Origin: Flavobacteriales bacterium | GTDB taxonomy: Bacteria; Bacteroidota; Bacteroidia; Flavobacteriales_E; Vicingaceae | Assembly (NCBI GenBank): GCA_002401955.1 | Contig: NVUQ01000083.1 | Coordinates: 1 to 64,000 of the forward strand | Direction: 5' to 3' | Length of the DNA: 64,000 nt | Shown here: positions 36,301 through 45,251 of the stretch, one piece after another | Layout of the letters: the number at the start of each line of letters is the position of its first letter | How positions within the stretch are numbered: the stretch's first letter is position 1 | Notes under the pieces: model-generated | The model's database searches: none | Seen by the model: the letters and a program-made list of their open reading frames with translations, nothing else | What the model was told of the DNA's origin: nothing | Program-made: the position numbers and the translations under genes

Positions 36301-37721
36301 TTAACATAACTCCAGATATGATAAGCTTTGATAATGTGGCGTTTTTAGATGAAAAAAACAATGTGGCTATAGCCAATGGAACCGTTTATCATGAATGGTT
36401 TTCTGATTGGAGTATTGATGTGGGACTAGATGTGAATAATTTTTTAGCACTAAATACTAGAGAAAAAGATAACAGTCTTTATTATGGAAAAGCTTATGCA
36501 ACAGGCTTAGTTGATATTAGTAGCTATAACAAACAATTAACCATAGATGTTAAGGTGAAAACAGAAAAAAACACTACACTCAATATTCCATTAACAGATG
36601 AGGTAGATTTGGTAGAAAATAATTTTATTGAGTTTATATCTCATGATACCACTGATATTGTAGTTGAAGAAGAGGTAGATCTATCTAACATTGAAATGAA
36701 TTTTGATTTAGAGATTACACCAGAGGCACAGGTTAGATTAATTTTTGATGAGCAAATTGGAGATGTGATGAGGAGTAGAGGTGATGGGAATATAAATCTT
36801 GAAATTAATAGAGATGGTGATTTAAACATGTATGGAAACTACCTTGTTAAAGATGGAGATTATTTATTTACGCTACAAAATGTAATTAATAAAAGATTTG
36901 ATTTAGAAGAGGGTGGAACCATTTCATGGAATGGAAGCCCTTATGATGCAGAAGTAAATTTAACAGCTATATATCGTTTAAGAGCAAGGCTATATGATTT
37001 ACTAGCAAATATTGATACCAATGATATCTATAAGAAAAGAATTCCTGTTGATTTGAAGTTAAACATGAGAAACTCTATGATGGCGCCCGATATTAGTTTT
37101 GATATTGCTTTACCTACAGCAGATGAAGATACTAAAGGTAAAGTGCGAAGTGTTTTGTATGTGAGTGATAAAGAAGAAAACATACAAGAATTAAATAGGC
37201 AAGTTTTTTCCTTATTGGTTTTAAATTCATTTCTCCCCCCTCCAGGTGCTGAGTCAGCATATGGTCGAACTGGAGTTGGGTCAACAACTTCAAGTGAATT
37301 ACTATCAAATCAATTAAGTAACTTGTTATCTCGAATTAGCAATGATTTTGATATTGGAGTAAATTATCGTCCAGGAGATGAACTGTCTAATCGAGAATTA
37401 GAGTTGGCATTATCAACTCAATTATTTAATGATAGATTAATTTTAGATGGTAATTTTGGATTATCTGATAGAGAAAATGTTTCTAATGAAGCTCAAAATA
37501 CCAACAATTTAATTGGAGATATATCTATAGAATATAAGATAACCAAAGATGGGAAATTAAGAGTGAAAGCATTTAATAATTCCAATCAATTTTCATTAGA
37601 AGAAACCAGTAGTCCATACACCCAAGGACTTGGTTTATCATACAAAGAACAGTATGATACCAATAAAGAGTTTTGGAAAAGTTTGTTTAACCTCTTTAGA
37701 AAAAAATCAAAAAAGAGATGA
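33318..37721 (+). CDS. TamB-like translocation/assembly module protein (DUF490)
   Basis: A protein of at least 1467 residues spanning the periplasm, anchored in the inner membrane and implicated in outer-membrane protein or lipid delivery. It has an N-terminal signal anchor, a long series of beta-strands, and a C-terminal DUF490/TamB domain (about 1080-1420, including NINLEINRDGDLNMYGNYLV and SWNGSPYDAEVNLTAIYRL). The first usual start codon is TTG 33318, but the frame is open back to 33264. That upstream stretch encodes IKKRKKILIALLLFLFIIAG, exactly the positive charges a signal anchor needs. Translation may therefore start at ATT 33282. There is no ATG or GTG anywhere between tsaD and 33318. 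Confidence 0.9.
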   Translation: MFLFIIAGLGSLASYNSSFQTTLVRQFLSSLAKKLDTKITVGSIDVSLFNAVIINDLYIEDLHQDTLLYAKRLEVDIKEFSYKKKKILLNKVELTNTFFNLQKHKNEKGTNLSFIINYFAVKDTTKSKWLFAMNNVVLNNTRFDYDNSNFEKIAEGVDYKHISITGLDLSLSKIKLINKGVDCKIDHLSLAEQSGFEIDKLTTEINVSPSGIITQYLKIKTPNSDIDGNVTFLTKNYKGLSNFIYDVNIQSFFNTSKVSFNDIYYFAPTLKGLHKSLTLEGEVKGTINNLKGRKLAILLDDGTRFKGNADISGLPNSDDMFMYIKVKELITTKEKLESIPTYPFSKGTFITLPDNFRHLGTIRYKGNFTGFYHDFVTYGTLKTSLGSLKTDVSLKLKDGLPHYKGQIVSDHFDLGRFAEMRKDLGDITMNLNVDGVGFSKKELDATLTGKIEQIVIKEYEYNNVEVKGNFKDQIFSGFLAVQDENISFDFDGNIDFSKKIPVINFVSNIENAKLAKLNLVKSKKKLKTRFSTQLKVNLIGKNIDDLVGDVEFTNSRYNDKLDSIKVENVLISSIFNNEKRKIVVKSDLLDAELEGEFQFKEISRYVTQFFTRYIPSQIDETHKIINLPNDIDFNVELHNSELLSKLLFGGIKMSDHTTIYGDYDSKKQNLSITGNSPFIDAYGTEIRKFNVNVQANETDLNIIVDVVKIYQNDSLYIDNFSIISVTEKDSILTNVKWKNEGDVSRNEANITVSTVFNGYNQVSNKLIDSYAYVSDTLWKVKSYNEIKSDTGSFLVKGLTIYSETQSVLVDGKLSESPNDQLDVLFKNLNLLTFKRLIPEKVISLEGIVDGVASVKKEHGEYIFTSDLEFEKFRVNDQLIGKGSLQSIWTPESESLKLVGRFYEEYQETISFKGYYYPNKEDENLDLSLELYQTELSMFDAYTKEFLSGIDGKANANVSLTGTFKKPKLNGSLTLTGTEFTVNYLNTHYKTNLCKINITPDMISFDNVAFLDEKNNVAIANGTVYHEWFSDWSIDVGLDVNNFLALNTREKDNSLYYGKAYATGLVDISSYNKQLTIDVKVKTEKNTTLNIPLTDEVDLVENNFIEFISHDTTDIVVEEEVDLSNIEMNFDLEITPEAQVRLIFDEQIGDVMRSRGDGNINLEINRDGDLNMYGNYLVKDGDYLFTLQNVINKRFDLEEGGTISWNGSPYDAEVNLTAIYRLRARLYDLLANIDTNDIYKKRIPVDLKLNMRNSMMAPDISFDIALPTADEDTKGKVRSVLYVSDKEENIQELNRQVFSLLVLNSFLPPPGAESAYGRTGVGSTTSSELLSNQLSNLLSRISNDFDIGVNYRPGDELSNRELELALSTQLFNDRLILDGNFGLSDRENVSNEAQNTNNLIGDISIEYKITKDGKLRVKAFNNSNQFSLEETSSPYTQGLGLSYKEQYDTNKEFWKSLFNLFRKKSKKR

Positions 37722-37824
37722 GTAATTAAATCGTTTAATAATCGGTTTATATAACGGATAAACGGTAGTGATATAAATATACTTAATAGCTATATTTGAC
37801 ACCTTAACATTTAAAGTATTTTTA

Positions 37825-37832
37825 TACCTTTG
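37825..37832 (+). promoter_or_regulatory. -7 promoter box, TACCTTTG
   Basis: Exact TAnnTTTG followed by C, 18 bases before the ATG of the TonB receptor gene. The nearest TTTG (37795-37798) is 26 bases away, longer than the usual 17-23, so the -33 element is uncertain. Confidence 0.55.
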
Positions 37833-37849
37833 CTCGCTTAAATAATAAA

Positions 37850-40201
37850 ATGATGAATAGATTAAAATTAAACGGCTTTTTACTGATTTTTTTCACACTA
37901 ATGCTTAGTGTAAATACAATAGCTCAAAAAGGTATTGTAAGAGGGTTTATCTACAATGATAAAACAGGAGAAGCAGAAATTGGTGCAACTGTGTTTTTAA
38001 AAGGAACTACAATGGGTGCTGCAACAGATGTAAATGGTTTTTATTCTATTACTAAAATTCCTGCAGGATCGTATACTCTAATGGTTACTTCTTTAGGTTT
38101 TGACTCTGTTGAAGTTAAGGTATCTATAAAAGGAAATGAGATTATATCTAAAAACTTGAACATTAAAGAAGGGTCTAGAATGATGAAAACATTTATAGTT
38201 TCGGCACAAGCACAAGAGGCGAAAACACAAGTTAAGATGTCGGTAACTAAGGTTACACCAAAAGAAATTAACTCAATACCAGCTATTGGTGGAGATCCCG
38301 ATTTAGCACAATATTTACAGGTGCTTCCAGGAGTTACCTTTACAGGAGATCAAGGTGGTCAACTGTACATTAGAGGTGGTTCGCCAGTTCAAAATAAAGT
38401 ATTATTAGACGGGATGATTGTATATAATCCTTTTCACTCTATTGGGCTCTTTTCTGTTTTTGATACAGATATCATGCGTAGTGCAGATGTTTATACAGGT
38501 GGTTTTAATGCTGAGTATGGTGGTAGAATTTCATCAATTATGGACATTACCTACAGAGATGGAGATAAGAAAAGGTTAAGAGGAAAGCTTTCAGCAAGTA
38601 CCTTTAGTTCAAAACTAATGTTAGAAGGACCTATCAAAAAAGCGAAAGAAGGAAAGGGTGGGATAACGTTTGTTGTGTCAGGTAAGCATTCTTATTTAGA
38701 ACAATCTTCAGAAATGTATAAACCTTATTTTCAAGGATTAAGTTCAGAAAATGCAAGAGGTGTTGATACTTTAGGTTTGCCTTATGGTTTTACTGATCTT
38801 TATGGTAAAATTTCATTTAATGGAGATAATGGAAACAAGTTTAGTGTGTTTGGATTTAATTTTAGAGATGCAGTTAACTACTCTGATGTTTCAAAATTAA
38901 ACTGGAAATCAGGAGGAGGAGGGGTAAATTTTATTTTAATTCCAAGTACATCTAAAACTTTAATAGAAGGAGTTGTAGCATTTTCAAATTATAAGATAGA
39001 ACTACAAGAAGCAGATAATCAACCTCGATCTAGCTTAATAAATGGATTTAATGTGGGAATGGATTTTACTACATTTTCTGGTGATAATCAATTTAAGTAT
39101 GGATTTGAAATGCTTGGATTTAAAACCAATTTTCAATTTGTGAATACTATAGGAACAAAAATAGTTCAAGAAGAAAATACTACGGAATTATCTGGATTTA
39201 TGACATACAGAATTAATGTAGGTAAAATGGTGATAGAACCAAGTGTGAGAATGCAATATTATGCATCATTATCTACTTTTTCGCCAGAACCACGTTTAGG
39301 GTTTAAATATAATATAACTAGTAAATTTAGAACTAAAATTGCTGCAGGAATGTATTCTCAGAACTTAATTAGTGCTAATTCTGATAGAGATATTGTTAAC
39401 TTATTTTATGGGTTCTTATCAGGTCCAGATAATTTACAAGAAGAGTTTACTGAGCAAGATGGAACTACGAGACCAATAAATCATAAATTACAAAAAGCAA
39501 ACCATTATATCGTTGGTTTTGAGTATGATTTATCACGTAGGTTTAACTTAAACATAGAAGGGTATCTTAAAGATTTTAAGCAATTAACAAATACCAATAG
39601 AAATCAAATTTTTGATGAAAATGATGATGCAGCACTAAACAAACCTGATGTTGAGAAAAAAGAATTTATCGTAGAAACTGGAAAAGCTTATGGAGTTGAT
39701 GTTGTTTTAAAATACTCATCTACACGTTTAAATGTTTGGACAGTTTATTCTATTGGTAAAGTTACTCGTTGGGATGGTGTCCAAGAATATGCTCCTGTAT
39801 TTGATAGAAGACATAATGTTAACCTTGTTGTAGCATATACTTTTGGGAAGGATAGAAACTGGGCGTTTAATACACGTTGGAATTTAGCATCAGGATTTCC
39901 TTTTACTCAAACACAAGGATTTTATGAAGGTTATGATGGTACAGGAGATTACACAACTTCTAATGGCGAGTTAAAAATTGAATTTGCAGAATTAAACAAA
40001 GGAAGATTGCCTTATTACCATCGTTTAGATATTAGTATTAAAAGGAAATTTGTATTAGGTAAAAATTCTATTTTAGAAGCTAATTTAGGAGCTACCAATG
40101 CTTATAATAGAGATAATTTATTCTTTATAGATAGGGTTACAGCCGATAAAGTATATCAATTACCATTGATGCCAAGTTTCGGAATCAGCTTAACTTTTTA
40201 A
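37850..40201 (+). CDS. TonB-dependent outer-membrane receptor with carboxypeptidase-like domain
   Basis: A 783-residue outer-membrane protein. The signal peptide ends NTIA-Q. A carboxypeptidase-regulatory-like domain (about 27-112, with GATVFLKGTTMGAATDVNGF) is followed by the plug (about 125-235, with YLQVLPGVTFTGDQGGQLYI and RGGSPVQNKVLLDGM). A 22-strand-type barrel runs to the terminal Phe (FGISLTF). It is shorter than SusC and lacks a SusD partner next door, so uptake of a small ligand such as a chelate is more likely than glycan import. The ligand is unknown. Confidence 0.9.
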   Translation: MMNRLKLNGFLLIFFTLMLSVNTIAQKGIVRGFIYNDKTGEAEIGATVFLKGTTMGAATDVNGFYSITKIPAGSYTLMVTSLGFDSVEVKVSIKGNEIISKNLNIKEGSRMMKTFIVSAQAQEAKTQVKMSVTKVTPKEINSIPAIGGDPDLAQYLQVLPGVTFTGDQGGQLYIRGGSPVQNKVLLDGMIVYNPFHSIGLFSVFDTDIMRSADVYTGGFNAEYGGRISSIMDITYRDGDKKRLRGKLSASTFSSKLMLEGPIKKAKEGKGGITFVVSGKHSYLEQSSEMYKPYFQGLSSENARGVDTLGLPYGFTDLYGKISFNGDNGNKFSVFGFNFRDAVNYSDVSKLNWKSGGGGVNFILIPSTSKTLIEGVVAFSNYKIELQEADNQPRSSLINGFNVGMDFTTFSGDNQFKYGFEMLGFKTNFQFVNTIGTKIVQEENTTELSGFMTYRINVGKMVIEPSVRMQYYASLSTFSPEPRLGFKYNITSKFRTKIAAGMYSQNLISANSDRDIVNLFYGFLSGPDNLQEEFTEQDGTTRPINHKLQKANHYIVGFEYDLSRRFNLNIEGYLKDFKQLTNTNRNQIFDENDDAALNKPDVEKKEFIVETGKAYGVDVVLKYSSTRLNVWTVYSIGKVTRWDGVQEYAPVFDRRHNVNLVVAYTFGKDRNWAFNTRWNLASGFPFTQTQGFYEGYDGTGDYTTSNGELKIEFAELNKGRLPYYHRLDISIKRKFVLGKNSILEANLGATNAYNRDNLFFIDRVTADKVYQLPLMPSFGISLTF

Positions 40202-40241
40202 TATTCTAAATAATAAAGCTGGATATTTAAAAAAAAAGTAA

Positions 40242-40249
40242 TAAATTTG
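40242..40249 (+). promoter_or_regulatory. -7 promoter box of rplU, TAAATTTG
   Basis: Exact TAnnTTTG followed by C, 29 bases before the rplU ATG. No clear TTTG at 17-23 bases upstream was found. The location suits the start of the rplU-rpmA transcript. Confidence 0.6.
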
Positions 40250-40278
40250 CAGCCGGTAAAAATCAAAAAATATAAATA

Positions 40279-40791
40279 ATGTACGCAATTGTAGAAATAG
40301 CAGGGCAACAATTTAAAGTTGAAAAAGACCAACAGCTTTTTGTGCATCGTTTAGAAGGAAAAGAAGGAAGTAAAGTTTCTTTTGATAATGTTCTTTTAAT
40401 CGATAACAAAGGAAAAGTAAATGTAGGCGCCCCAGTTATAACAGGTGCAAATGTATCTGCAAAGATATTAGAACACCTTAAAGACGATAAAGTTATCGTG
40501 TTTAAAAAGAAAAGAAGAAAAGGATATAAAGTTAAAAACGGACACCGTCAGTATTTAACAAAAATCCAAATTGAAGCAATAGCTGAAAAAGGTAGTGCTA
40601 AACCAGCTGCTAAAAAAGCAGAGCCTAAAGCTGAAACTAAAGCAACTGCCCCAAAGGCGGAAGCTAAAGCTCCAGCAACTAAAGCTCCAGTAGCTAAAAA
40701 AGCAGCACCAAAAGCAGCAGTTAAAAAGCCAGCAGCTAAAAAGCCAGCGGCTAAGAAAACAACTAATAAGGCTGACGATTCAGCTAAGTAA
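40279..40791 (+). CDS. rplU: 50S ribosomal protein L21 with long Lys/Ala/Pro-rich tail
   Basis: A 170-residue ribosomal protein. Residues 1-105 are a complete L21 (MYAIVEIAGQQFKVEKDQQL, KKKRRKGYKVKNGHRQYLT), which binds 23S rRNA. The usual length is about 100-105, so the last 65 residues are an added low-complexity tail of A, K, P and T (for example KAPATKAPVAKKAAPKAA). The tail could contact rRNA or be disordered. It pairs with rpmA as in nearly all bacteria. A similar tail occurs on the unrelated protein at 47129. Confidence 0.95.
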   Translation: MYAIVEIAGQQFKVEKDQQLFVHRLEGKEGSKVSFDNVLLIDNKGKVNVGAPVITGANVSAKILEHLKDDKVIVFKKKRRKGYKVKNGHRQYLTKIQIEAIAEKGSAKPAAKKAEPKAETKATAPKAEAKAPATKAPVAKKAAPKAAVKKPAAKKPAAKKTTNKADDSAK

Positions 40792-40798
40792 TGACACT

Positions 40799-40896
40799 CA
40801 TTATTTTTAATAAAATAATGTAAGTGGAATTATCCCAAAATTGATTTGGGAGCTAGTTAATTAAAGTATAAACATCCCAATCGTTAGTGGTTGGAT
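40799..40896 (+). promoter_or_regulatory. Three consecutive hairpins between rplU and rpmA
   Basis: CATTATTTT/AAAATAATG (40799-40820), CCCAAA/TTTGGG (40834-40850) and ATCCCAA/TTGGAT (40874-40896) lie in the 119-base spacer. The TTTGGGA strand of the second could also pair with TCCCAA of the third, giving two exclusive folds. None has a T-run. They may protect or regulate the message. Confidence 0.35.
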
Positions 40897-40910
40897 AAAA
40901 TTATAACATT

Positions 40911-41171
40911 ATGGCACATAAGAAAGGAGCCGGTAGTTCGAAAAATGGTAGAGAATCAGAATCGAAACGATTAGGAATAAAAATTTATGGTGGACAAGCT
41001 GCAATTGCAGGTAATATTATTGTTCGTCAAAGAGGAACTAAACACAATCCAGGTGTAAATGTAGGAGTTGGTAAAGACCATACTTTATTTGCATTAACTG
41101 ATGGAATAGTTAGTTTTAGAAAAAAGAAAAATAATAAATCTTACGTTTCAGTTGATCCAATAACTGCGTAA
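40911..41171 (+). CDS. rpmA: 50S ribosomal protein L27
   Basis: An 86-residue ribosomal protein whose N-terminus reaches the peptidyl-transferase centre. [20 protein letters not shown] is the standard start, without the cleavable N-terminal extension known from Firmicutes, and [20 protein letters not shown] is typical. It follows rplU after a 119-base spacer and is ended by the terminator at 41199. Confidence 0.97.
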   Translation: MAHKKGAGSSKNGRESESKRLGIKIYGGQAAIAGNIIVRQRGTKHNPGVNVGVGKDHTLFALTDGIVSFRKKKNNKSYVSVDPITA

Positions 41172-41198
41172 TAAGATTTATTTACAACAGTATAAATT

Positions 41199-41236
41199 AC
41201 TCCTGTATCTAAACTTTAGGTACAGGAGTTTTTGTT
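41199..41236 (+). terminator. Intrinsic terminator after rpmA
   Basis: ACTCCTGTA (41199-41207) pairs with TACAGGAGT (41221-41229), and an inner CTAAA/TTTAG extends the stem. A T-rich tail follows. The tail contains the TTTG of the serS promoter, so end and start of the two transcripts overlap. Confidence 0.88.
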
Positions 41237-41263
41237 TTTATAAATCACTAATCAGTATTTTTG
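41231..41263 (+). promoter_or_regulatory. Full promoter of serS
   Basis: TTTG (41231-41234), 21-base spacer, then exact TATTTTTG (41256-41263), 29 bases before the serS ATG. The -33 element lies inside the T-tail of the rpmA terminator. Confidence 0.72.
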
Positions 41264-41292
41264 TAAAAAGAGATTTAAAATTTAAGACTTAA

Positions 41293-42564
41293 ATGTTACA
41301 AACAACATATATCAGAGAGCATAAAAAAACGATTATAGAGCGTTTTAAAAAAAGAAATTTTGAAGGAGAAGAAATCATTAATCAAATAATAAAATTAGAT
41401 GATGAAAGAAAAACTACTCAGCAAAAATTAGATGCTCAGTTAGCAGAAGGAAATAAGCTTGCAAAAGAAATAGGGCAGCTTTTTAAAGAAGGTAAGCAAG
41501 AAGAAGCTACACAAATAAAAGAGCAGACAAAAGCACTTAAAGAAAGTGGCGTTGCATTAAAAGAGGGGCAAAACAAAATAGCAGAAGATTTAAAGAGTTT
41601 GCTTTACCAGGTACCTAACGTTCCTAATGAAATTGTGCCACACGGCAATAGTGATGCTGATAATGAAACCATTTTTGAAGAAGGAGTTATTCCAGTTTTA
41701 CATGATAATGCATTACCACATTGGGAATTGGCTAAGAAATACAATCTTATTGATTTTGAATTAGGAGTTAAAGTAACTGGAGCTGGTTTTCCAATATATA
41801 AAGGGAAAGGAGCAAGATTACAAAGAGCGTTGATTAGCTTTTTCTTAGATCAGGCAGTAGAAAATGGTTACGAAGAAGTAATCCCTCCTTTAATGGTAAA
41901 TGAAGCTTCTGCATATGGAACAGGTCAGTTGCCAGATAAAGAAGGGCAAATGTATTATATGCCTGCAGATGATTTGTATATGATACCTACTGCTGAGGTG
42001 CCAATTACAAATATTTATAGAGATGTTATCTTAAAAGAAAAAGACTTTCCGATTAAAAATACAGGCTATACACCATGTTTTAGAAGAGAGGCTGGTTCTT
42101 ATGGAAGTGATGTTAGAGGATTGAATCGTTTACATCAGTTTGATAAAGTAGAGATTGTTCAAATTCAACATCCTGATAAATCGTATGAAACATTGGATAC
42201 AATGGTAGATCACGTTAAGGGATTATTGAATAAATTAGAATTACCATATCGAGTTTTAAAATTGTGTGGTGGAGATTTAAGTTTCGCTTCTGCATTAACT
42301 TTTGATTTAGAAGTTTATTCTACAGCACAAAAAAAATGGTTAGAAGTAAGTTCAGTTTCTAATTTTGAAACTTTCCAAGCTAATAGATTAAAATGTAGAT
42401 ACAAAGATGGTAATGGTAAAACACAATTGGTACATACACTAAACGGAAGTGCTTTGGCGTTACCAAGGATATTGGCAGCTTTATTAGAAAATAACCAAAC
42501 CGAAGAAGGAATAAAAATACCAGAAGTATTAATCCCATATACTGGTTTTGATATCATAAACTAA
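41293..42564 (+). CDS. serS: Seryl-tRNA synthetase
   Basis: A 423-residue class II synthetase that charges tRNA-Ser. A long antiparallel coiled-coil arm (about 27-105, with QQKLDAQLAEGNKLAKEIGQ) binds the tRNA. The catalytic core has the Ser/ATP-binding TAEVPITNIYRD, motif 2 TPCFRREAGSYGSD, the late EVSSVSNFETFQANRLKCRY, and motif 3 LNGSALALPRILAALLEN. Length is standard. It has its own promoter directly after the ribosomal genes. Confidence 0.96.
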   Translation: MLQTTYIREHKKTIIERFKKRNFEGEEIINQIIKLDDERKTTQQKLDAQLAEGNKLAKEIGQLFKEGKQEEATQIKEQTKALKESGVALKEGQNKIAEDLKSLLYQVPNVPNEIVPHGNSDADNETIFEEGVIPVLHDNALPHWELAKKYNLIDFELGVKVTGAGFPIYKGKGARLQRALISFFLDQAVENGYEEVIPPLMVNEASAYGTGQLPDKEGQMYYMPADDLYMIPTAEVPITNIYRDVILKEKDFPIKNTGYTPCFRREAGSYGSDVRGLNRLHQFDKVEIVQIQHPDKSYETLDTMVDHVKGLLNKLELPYRVLKLCGGDLSFASALTFDLEVYSTAQKKWLEVSSVSNFETFQANRLKCRYKDGNGKTQLVHTLNGSALALPRILAALLENNQTEEGIKIPEVLIPYTGFDIIN

Positions 42565-42609
42565 CAGACTGTTACTGGTTAATTATTTGATAGATTTAAT
42601 TTATAACAC

Positions 42610-43158
42610 ATGAAAAAATACATTTTACTTATAATCGTTATTGGATTAGGCGTTATTTCTTGTAGTAATCCTAACGAAAAAGAAATAGGAGAAGTTAATG
42701 CTTTAATTTCTATTGTTGAAGAAACTGAAAAATCATTATTATCTGTTGATACTTCTGTGGTTTTTGATGCTAAAAGACAAATGGATAAAGATATAGCAAT
42801 GCTTAATCAATACATTGATACTGTAAATAGAGAAGAAGCTTTTAGGTTGGATGATGTTTTAGGAAATAAAAAAAAGATACATAACTTAATGAAGAATTAT
42901 CCTGAGTTTATCAAGCAAATAAATTTTTCTAAGAATCAGTTAACTAATTTAAAACAAGATTTAGAAAATGACTTAATGAATAAAAAAGATTTTAAAACTC
43001 ATTATGCGATGGAACAAGAACAACTTATGGTTTTAAACAATCAAATAAATAAAGTGGTTGGAAATATAGATCTTGCTATAGAGAAATTAAAATCAGATAG
43101 ACCAGAATTATTAGAAATCATAGAAAGAAGAAAACTGAGAGCATCTGATAATGAATAA
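42610..43158 (+). CDS. Coiled-coil lipoprotein of unknown function
   Basis: A 182-residue lipoprotein (MKKYILLIIVIGLGVISCSN, lipidated Cys 18). The mature part is a long alpha-helical, probably coiled-coil stretch (SKNQLTNLKQDLENDLMNKK, MVLNNQINKVVGNIDLAIEK). The stop overlaps the start of the next gene by 8 bases, so the two are translated together. It is likely the lipid-anchored partner of that TPR protein. No family is named. Confidence 0.75.
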   Translation: MKKYILLIIVIGLGVISCSNPNEKEIGEVNALISIVEETEKSLLSVDTSVVFDAKRQMDKDIAMLNQYIDTVNREEAFRLDDVLGNKKKIHNLMKNYPEFIKQINFSKNQLTNLKQDLENDLMNKKDFKTHYAMEQEQLMVLNNQINKVVGNIDLAIEKLKSDRPELLEIIERRKLRASDNE

Positions 43159-45205
43159 TTTCTTTAAAATACTATTTATAATTGTTCTTGTTGTATGCGC
43201 TTCATCAGGTTTATTAGCTCAAAAAAATACAGACAGTAAACTTGCAGATCAATATTATTCTAACAAAGAGTATGACAAGGCTGTTGTCTATTACCAAAAA
43301 GTATTTGATAAAACTAAATCTCCAGCATATTACATAAGGCTATTAAATTGTTTAATAGAATTAGAGGAATATAAGAATGCTGAAAAATTGATTAAACGCC
43401 AGATTAAACGCAATCCTTTTCAATTAGATTTTTATACGGACTTAGGTAATCTTTATAAAATATCTAATCAAGAATCCAAAAGCAAGCAAGCTTATGATAA
43501 AGCATTGAAATTGTTATCGCCAAGTAATCAACAAGTAATAGATTTAGCAAACGGTTATTTAAAATATAAGGAAACCGATTATGCTATTCAAACTTATGAA
43601 AAAGGACGAAGACTCTTAAAAGGAACTTATCCTTTTAATTTTGAATTAGCTCAGGTTTACCACGCTCAAGGTAATACAGAAGCAATGTTAGAAGAATATT
43701 TAAATCTTTTAGTGTATCAAGAATCTTATATTCAGAGCGTACAAAACGCTTTACAAACAACATTTTTTAATGATGAAAGTGGGGAAGATAAAGCTTTGTT
43801 AAAATCATTATTGATTAGGAGGGTTCAAAAAGATGCAAGTAGAAAAGTGTTTTCTGAAATGTTGATTTGGGTTTATATTCAAGAAAAAAACTTTAAAGGA
43901 GCTTTTATTCAAGCAAAATCATTGGATAAAAGACAAAAAGAGCAAGGTAAAAGAATAGTGAGTTTAGCTAAATTAAGCTTAGCAAATTCATCTTACGAAG
44001 CTGCCATTAAATGTTATGAATATATAATTGCTAAAGGAGCTGATAATTACTATTACATCAGTAGTAAAATGGCTTTGGTAGATGTTTACAATCAAAAAAT
44101 AGTTAATTCGAGTAGCTATACTCAAGAGGATTTATTGAACTTAGAAAAAACATACAAATCAACAATTAATGAACTTGGTAGAACAGCCTCTACCGCTTCT
44201 TTGTTAAATGGATTGGCTCATTTAAAAGCATTTTATTTACACGATACAGAAGGAGCAATCGAAATATTAAACGAAATAATAGCGATACCTAGATTAAAAT
44301 CGCACGATAAAGCTAAAAACAAAATTGAATTAGCAGATGTTTTGTTGTTTACAGGAGAAATTTGGGAAGCTTCATTATTATATTCTCAAGTTGAAAAAGC
44401 TTATAAATATGACCGATTAGGAGAGCAAGCAAAATTTAAAAATGCGAAAATATCTTTTTATACTGGAGATTTTTCTTGGGCAAAAGCTCAATTAGATGTA
44501 TTAAAAGCATCAACATCTAAATTAATAGCCAATGATGCCATGCAATTATCTGTTTTAATTACAGATAACATTGGAATAGACACCACAGAAGCACCATTGT
44601 TAATGTATGCTACGGCCGATATGTTAGCTTTTCAAAATAAAAATGAAGAAGCCATGTGGATGCTTGATTCATTAAAGTTGGCTTTCCCAAATCATACCAT
44701 TGCTGATGATATTTTATATAAACGTTACCAAATTAATTACAAGCAAAAAAAGTACAATGAAGCTGTTAATAATTTAACTGATATCGTTAAAAATTATTCT
44801 TATGATATTTTGGCTGATGATGCCATTTATAATCTAGCATTGTTGTACGATAACCAATTGAAGGATAAGAAAAAAGCAACTGAATTTTACAAGAAAATAA
44901 TGTTTGATTATCAAAGTAGTATTTATATAGTAAATGCTCGAAAACGATATAGAGAGTTAGAAAGCGATGTGAAAGTTATTAATGTTGCTGAGTATGAATA
45001 TTTAGACCTTGGTGGCTTTTGGGATGGTAATGGAGAGTACAAAACGTATAATAAAGATAGAAAGCTAGCAAAAGATGGTGTTTTTAAGGATTACCGTTTA
45101 ATGGATGGTGAAATGTATGAGTATGATGATGAAGGAAATTTGATAAAGATTAAGATCTTTAAGGATGGAAAGTTTGTAAGAGATGAACCAATTCCTGTAG
45201 ATTAA
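43151..45205 (+). CDS. Large exported TPR protein with C-terminal YwqK/MORN-like repeat
   Basis: A 684-residue exported protein (signal peptide ending GLLA-Q). TPR-like helix pairs run from about 30 to 600 (for example YSNKEYDKAVVYYQKVFDKT and YKQKKYNEAVNNLTDIVKNY). The last 50 residues (DGNGEYKTYNKDRKLAKDGV, YEYDDEGNLIKIKIFKDGKF) look like YwqK/MORN-type sheet repeats. It is probably a periplasmic scaffold working with the lipoprotein whose gene overlaps its start. Confidence 0.82.
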   Translation: MNNFFKILFIIVLVVCASSGLLAQKNTDSKLADQYYSNKEYDKAVVYYQKVFDKTKSPAYYIRLLNCLIELEEYKNAEKLIKRQIKRNPFQLDFYTDLGNLYKISNQESKSKQAYDKALKLLSPSNQQVIDLANGYLKYKETDYAIQTYEKGRRLLKGTYPFNFELAQVYHAQGNTEAMLEEYLNLLVYQESYIQSVQNALQTTFFNDESGEDKALLKSLLIRRVQKDASRKVFSEMLIWVYIQEKNFKGAFIQAKSLDKRQKEQGKRIVSLAKLSLANSSYEAAIKCYEYIIAKGADNYYYISSKMALVDVYNQKIVNSSSYTQEDLLNLEKTYKSTINELGRTASTASLLNGLAHLKAFYLHDTEGAIEILNEIIAIPRLKSHDKAKNKIELADVLLFTGEIWEASLLYSQVEKAYKYDRLGEQAKFKNAKISFYTGDFSWAKAQLDVLKASTSKLIANDAMQLSVLITDNIGIDTTEAPLLMYATADMLAFQNKNEEAMWMLDSLKLAFPNHTIADDILYKRYQINYKQKKYNEAVNNLTDIVKNYSYDILADDAIYNLALLYDNQLKDKKKATEFYKKIMFDYQSSIYIVNARKRYRELESDVKVINVAEYEYLDLGGFWDGNGEYKTYNKDRKLAKDGVFKDYRLMDGEMYEYDDEGNLIKIKIFKDGKFVRDEPIPVD

Positions 45206-45251
45206 CTTTTTATTCAATCATTGTAACATTTAATCATTCTCTCATTTTATA

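Noticed and set aside
37795-37832. Complete promoter for the TonB receptor
   Set aside because: The TTTG-to-TAnnTTTG spacer is 26 bases, longer than usual; only the -7 box is reported.
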